A stretch of 8,337 nucleotides of DNA from Clostridia bacterium (lineage in GTDB: Bacteria; Bacillota; Clostridia; Oscillospirales; UBA644): assembly GCA_014872655.1 (NCBI GenBank), contig WHHJ01000068.1, positions 1 through 8,337 on the forward strand, given 5' to 3'. The notes under the pieces were generated by a model. That model saw only the letters and a list, made by a program, of their open reading frames with translations. It ran no database searches and had not been told where the DNA came from. Shown one piece after another: positions 6,290 through 8,337 of this stretch (positions are counted from its first letter, which is position 1; every line of letters begins with the position of its first letter). The position numbers and the translations under genes were made by a program.

Positions 6290-7420
6290 TTACAGTTTCA
6301 CGATTTTGCCCCGGAAGACGCGGCACGAATGGCATGGCACATGCGGACGGAACGTTTCCTGAACATTGCGGAAGATTTCGCCCGTAAACACGTCTTTCAG
6401 TTCCAGGCCGTAGCCGCAGGCAACTGACAGTCCCAAATCAAACAGCTCGACACGGATGGGACGTTCGTCGCCGTCGGTATAATTAAATACGGCCAACGCA
6501 TATTCTTGATCAGACAAGAGTTTAAATAAAATCAGTTTGTCTGTCAGTTCTCCGCCCACTACGATCGGCGGACGCGCTTCTTCGTCCTGATCGATGCGGA
6601 TCAGATCCGGATTTTTCAGCAGCTCGATTGCCTGTGGGGTCGTGTTGCGGATATCGCATCCGATCATCAGCGGTGCAGACATCATACACCAAAGCGCAAA
6701 ATGCATCTTGTATTCCTCGTCGGTGCATCCGCCGAAAGCCACAGCGGCGTTGCCTTTGTTGTACATGCCCACCACCAGCATATCGATATCGTTATAGCAG
6801 TCGATTCCCGAAGAACCCAGTTTGAGCAGTTGGCTGTACGCGATCTCTTTGACCGATTGAGGGTTATCCATGATGTCACCCGTCGTGCGGAATAAATGTG
6901 CGCCGGTAGCCCGGATCCAGTTTCCGACATCCGGTAAACTGTTGCAGGCCGCGTAAACAATGTCTCGGCCGCATTCCCGCAGTGCAAGCCCCATCCGCTG
7001 ATATAAAATCTTGGCATCAATGGAAGATGGCTTATAACAGAAGTCATATTTTAAATAGTCTACGCCCCATTCTGCAAACATTTGAGCGTCTTCAAATTCA
7101 TGGTCAAAACTGGATGGGTATCCTTTACAAGTGCGTGTGCTGGCGCTCGAATAAATGCCAAACTTCAGCCCTTTGGAGTGGATATAATCGGCTAGATATT
7201 TCATGCCGTGCGGGAATTTTTTTCGGTCCGGGACGAGTTTTCCGTTTTCATCCCGTTCCATTTCGGGCCAGCAGTCGTCAATGACGATATATTGGTAGCC
7301 GGCTTTGTCCAGTCCGTATTCTACAAATTTGTCCGCGGTTTCCATGATCAACTGTTCGGAGATGTTTTCTCCAAACGAGTTCCAGGTGTTCCAGCCCATC
7401 GGGGGTGTTTTTGCCAACAT
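6290..7420 (-). CDS. Glycoside hydrolase family 27 enzyme, probable alpha-galactosidase
   Basis: This 376-residue protein fits the compact GH27 form: a (beta/alpha)8 barrel (about 1-285) and a short C-terminal beta-sandwich (about 290-376). It opens with TPPMGWNTWNSFG (5-17), the family signature. Active-site motifs follow: IDDCW (47-51), LKYDFC with the expected nucleophile Asp126, and FRTTGDIMD with the expected acid/base Asp182. CDIRNTTP (255-262) and an ILKN-like NPDLIRIDQD (270-279) complete the barrel pattern. By family it is a retaining enzyme cutting alpha-galactosides from plant or host glycans; alpha-N-acetylgalactosaminidase or beta-L-arabinopyranosidase activity is possible. No signal peptide is seen, so it should act in the cytoplasm on imported oligosaccharides. 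The ATG at 7420 has AGAGGG (7427-7432) six bases upstream. It lies 34 bases after the CarD-like gene, probably in one operon. The substrate loop after the nucleophile is atypical (CNSLPD, 159-164). Confidence 0.95.
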   Translation of the reverse strand: MLAKTPPMGWNTWNSFGENISEQLIMETADKFVEYGLDKAGYQYIVIDDCWPEMERDENGKLVPDRKKFPHGMKYLADYIHSKGLKFGIYSSASTRTCKGYPSSFDHEFEDAQMFAEWGVDYLKYDFCYKPSSIDAKILYQRMGLALRECGRDIVYAACNSLPDVGNWIRATGAHLFRTTGDIMDNPQSVKEIAYSQLLKLGSSGIDCYNDIDMLVVGMYNKGNAAVAFGGCTDEEYKMHFALWCMMSAPLMIGCDIRNTTPQAIELLKNPDLIRIDQDEEARPPIVVGGELTDKLILFKLLSDQEYALAVFNYTDGDERPIRVELFDLGLSVACGYGLELKDVFTGEIFRNVQETFRPHVPCHSCRVFRGKIVKL

Positions 7421-7454
7421 AAAAAGCCCTCTTTTCTGTAAGATGATCGTTTTT

Positions 7455-7955
7455 TTATTGAATAGAAATCTTTTCCAGATGTTCCTGGATAAACGGAACT
7501 ACTTGTTCCGGCGGTATTTTTAGTGCATAAGAAAATTCGTTGCTCAAAATGGCAGTGGCTTGCTCGAAAAACTGTTCATCAAAAAGATGTAACTTGCGAT
7601 GCTTTCGCGCCAGTTCTGCTCTTTTGATCTGCAAGATTTTTATTTGGCGCACCATTTGCGTGCGATTGCCTTCTTCTAAGATTTTTTGATACCGCTGTTT
7701 GCGTTCCGGCCAGCAGCTGGTCCATTCTGCTCCTGGATCTGGCATCATTTCGATCAGGGATATCACTTCGGATTCGGTCAAAGCCGGACGCATTTTTCTT
7801 TCTGCCAGTCCGCTGTCGGTCGGCACAAAAATCGTGGCGCCGTCCTCGTTTACCGATTGCAGTACATAGTATTGGCGGTTTTGTTGGGATATGATATCAC
7901 GGATGGTATAAACGCCTTGCAGCCCATATACAATCGTATCATTGATTTGATACAC
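7455..7955 (-). CDS. CarD-like (CdnL/TRCF-domain) transcription regulator
   Basis: This 166-residue protein matches the CarD/CdnL family in length and order. The N-terminal RNA polymerase-interacting domain is at about 1-60 (INDTIVYGLQGVYTIRDI, then YYVLQSV, ATIFVPTDSG, RPALTESE). A helical C-terminal domain at about 65-160 includes EWTSCWPERKQRYQKILEEG, with tryptophans at 78 and 82 where the family has its DNA-contacting Trp, and then FFEQATAILSNEFSYAL. CarD-type proteins bind the RNA polymerase beta subunit and stabilise or tune open promoter complexes. The start is GTG at 7955, supported by AGGTGG nine bases upstream and by the family's usual N-terminus. It is the first gene of a probable operon with the GH27 enzyme. 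Clostridia often have several CarD-like proteins; this could be a paralogue rather than the main one. Confidence 0.92.
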   Translation of the reverse strand: MYQINDTIVYGLQGVYTIRDIISQQNRQYYVLQSVNEDGATIFVPTDSGLAERKMRPALTESEVISLIEMMPDPGAEWTSCWPERKQRYQKILEEGNRTQMVRQIKILQIKRAELARKHRKLHLFDEQFFEQATAILSNEFSYALKIPPEQVVPFIQEHLEKISIQ

Positions 7956-7964
7956 AATCCCTCA

Positions 7965-7970
7965 CCACCT
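7965..7970 (-). promoter_or_regulatory. Ribosome binding site for the GTG start of the CarD-like gene
   Basis: AGGTGG on the minus strand, nine bases before the GTG at 7955. No in-frame ATG with a better site is present nearby, and the resulting N-terminus (MYQINDTIVYG) is that of the family. Confidence 0.75.
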
Positions 7971-8030
7971 GACAAAAAACAAAAAGATATTTCAATAAGT
8001 TTTATAAAAACTCAAATTTCGGTTTTTTTT

Positions 8031-8039
8031 ATTATACCA
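8031..8039 (-). promoter_or_regulatory. Extended -10 promoter, probable start of the CarD-GH27 operon
   Basis: The minus strand reads TGGTATAAT followed by AAAAAAAACC. No TTGACA-like box lies at the usual spacing; that position falls in the arm of a hairpin. Transcription would start near 8024, giving a leader of about 70 nt. The box is the edge of the first 125-bp repeat, so the same element occurs again at 8156-8164 and 8281-8289. Confidence 0.55.
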
Positions 8040-8337
8040 TGAAGCAAAAATGCTTGCTTGCAAGGGCATTTTTGCGAAGCCGTCAATGGCGCAGGCGCAT
8101 GAAATGCGCACGTGGCGAATGCCCTAAGGCTTGCAAAGCAAGACTTTCTGCGTCTATTATACCATAAAGCAAAAATGCTTGCTTGCAAGGGCATTTTTGC
8201 GAAGCCGTCAATGGCGCAGGCGCATGAAATGCGCACGTGGCGAATGCCCTAAGGCTTGCAAAGCAAGACTTTCTGCGTCTATTATACCATAAAGCAAAAA
8301 TGCTTGCTTGCAAGGGCATTTTTGCGAAGCCGTCAAT
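8031..8337. repeat. Tandem array of a structured 125-bp repeat, running off the window
   Basis: Copies are 8031-8155, 8156-8280 and 8281-8337 (57 bases of the third). Copies 1 and 2 differ only at 8041 (G) versus 8166 (A); copy 3 equals copy 2 as far as it goes. Each starts with ATTATACCA, a minus-strand extended -10 box. Inside are GCAAAAATGC/GCATTTTTGC (8044-8053 with 8066-8075), GCGCAT-GAA-ATGCGC (8095-8109) and CTTGC-AAA-GCAAG (8130-8142). In an alternative fold, AGGGCATT (8063-8070) pairs with AATGCCCT (8118-8125), extended by TTGCAA and CTTGC/GCAAG on the outside. The period is not a multiple of three, so the overlapping short ORFs are not real genes. No other feature is seen in 7974-8337. 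Confidence 0.92.

Noticed and set aside
8012..8319. Minus-strand ORFs of 74-78 codons in the 125-bp repeats
   Set aside because: They are translations of the repeat itself. The period is not a multiple of three, so successive copies are read in different frames, and there is no ribosome binding site.
8031..8337. CRISPR array at the right edge
   Set aside because: The whole 125-bp unit repeats with no variable spacers, so it is a plain tandem repeat.

Overview
The window looks like chromosomal DNA from a Gram-positive anaerobe of the Clostridia, perhaps close to Oscillospiraceae or Ruminococcaceae. This is an inference from strong AGGAG/AGGTGG ribosome binding sites, TATAAT-type promoters, a secreted TasA/camelysin-like protein, an NSS-family amino-acid transporter, a clostridial-type CarD regulator and a tRNA_anti-like envelope protein. 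No RNA genes, CRISPR arrays, insertion sequences or phage genes were seen.

Layout, left to right. (1) Positions 1-1323, plus strand: the 3' part of a gene for a secreted protein that joins a TasA-like segment to a right-handed beta-helix. It ends at a terminator that has been copied into four decaying 30-bp units (1356-1475). (2) All other genes are on the minus strand. A 527-residue protein (1671-3254) has three N-terminal membrane helices and a cytoplasmic part built from two copies of an unrecognised domain of about 160 residues. It converges on gene 1, and a strong hairpin terminator (1627-1667) lies between them. (3) A sodium:neurotransmitter-symporter-family transporter (3467-4834) is preceded by a leader of about 380 nt that contains five 15-bp tandem repeats. 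(4) A small membrane-anchored protein with an OB-fold-like domain (5577-6152) has its own terminator. (5) A probable two-gene operon holds a CarD-like RNA polymerase-binding regulator (7455-7955) followed 34 nt later by a cytoplasmic GH27 glycosidase (6290-7420). (6) The right edge (8031-8337) is a tandem array of a 125-bp, highly structured, non-coding repeat that runs off the window.

The genes do not form one obvious pathway. The clearest functional unit is CarD-like plus GH27: a transcription regulator co-transcribed with an alpha-galactosidase-type enzyme. Its best promoter candidate is an extended -10 box that is itself part of the first 125-bp repeat. The transporter is probably for sodium-driven amino-acid uptake. 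The least explained parts are the duplicated-domain membrane protein and the three unrelated tandem-repeat arrays (30, 15 and 125 bp), all in non-coding DNA next to expression signals.
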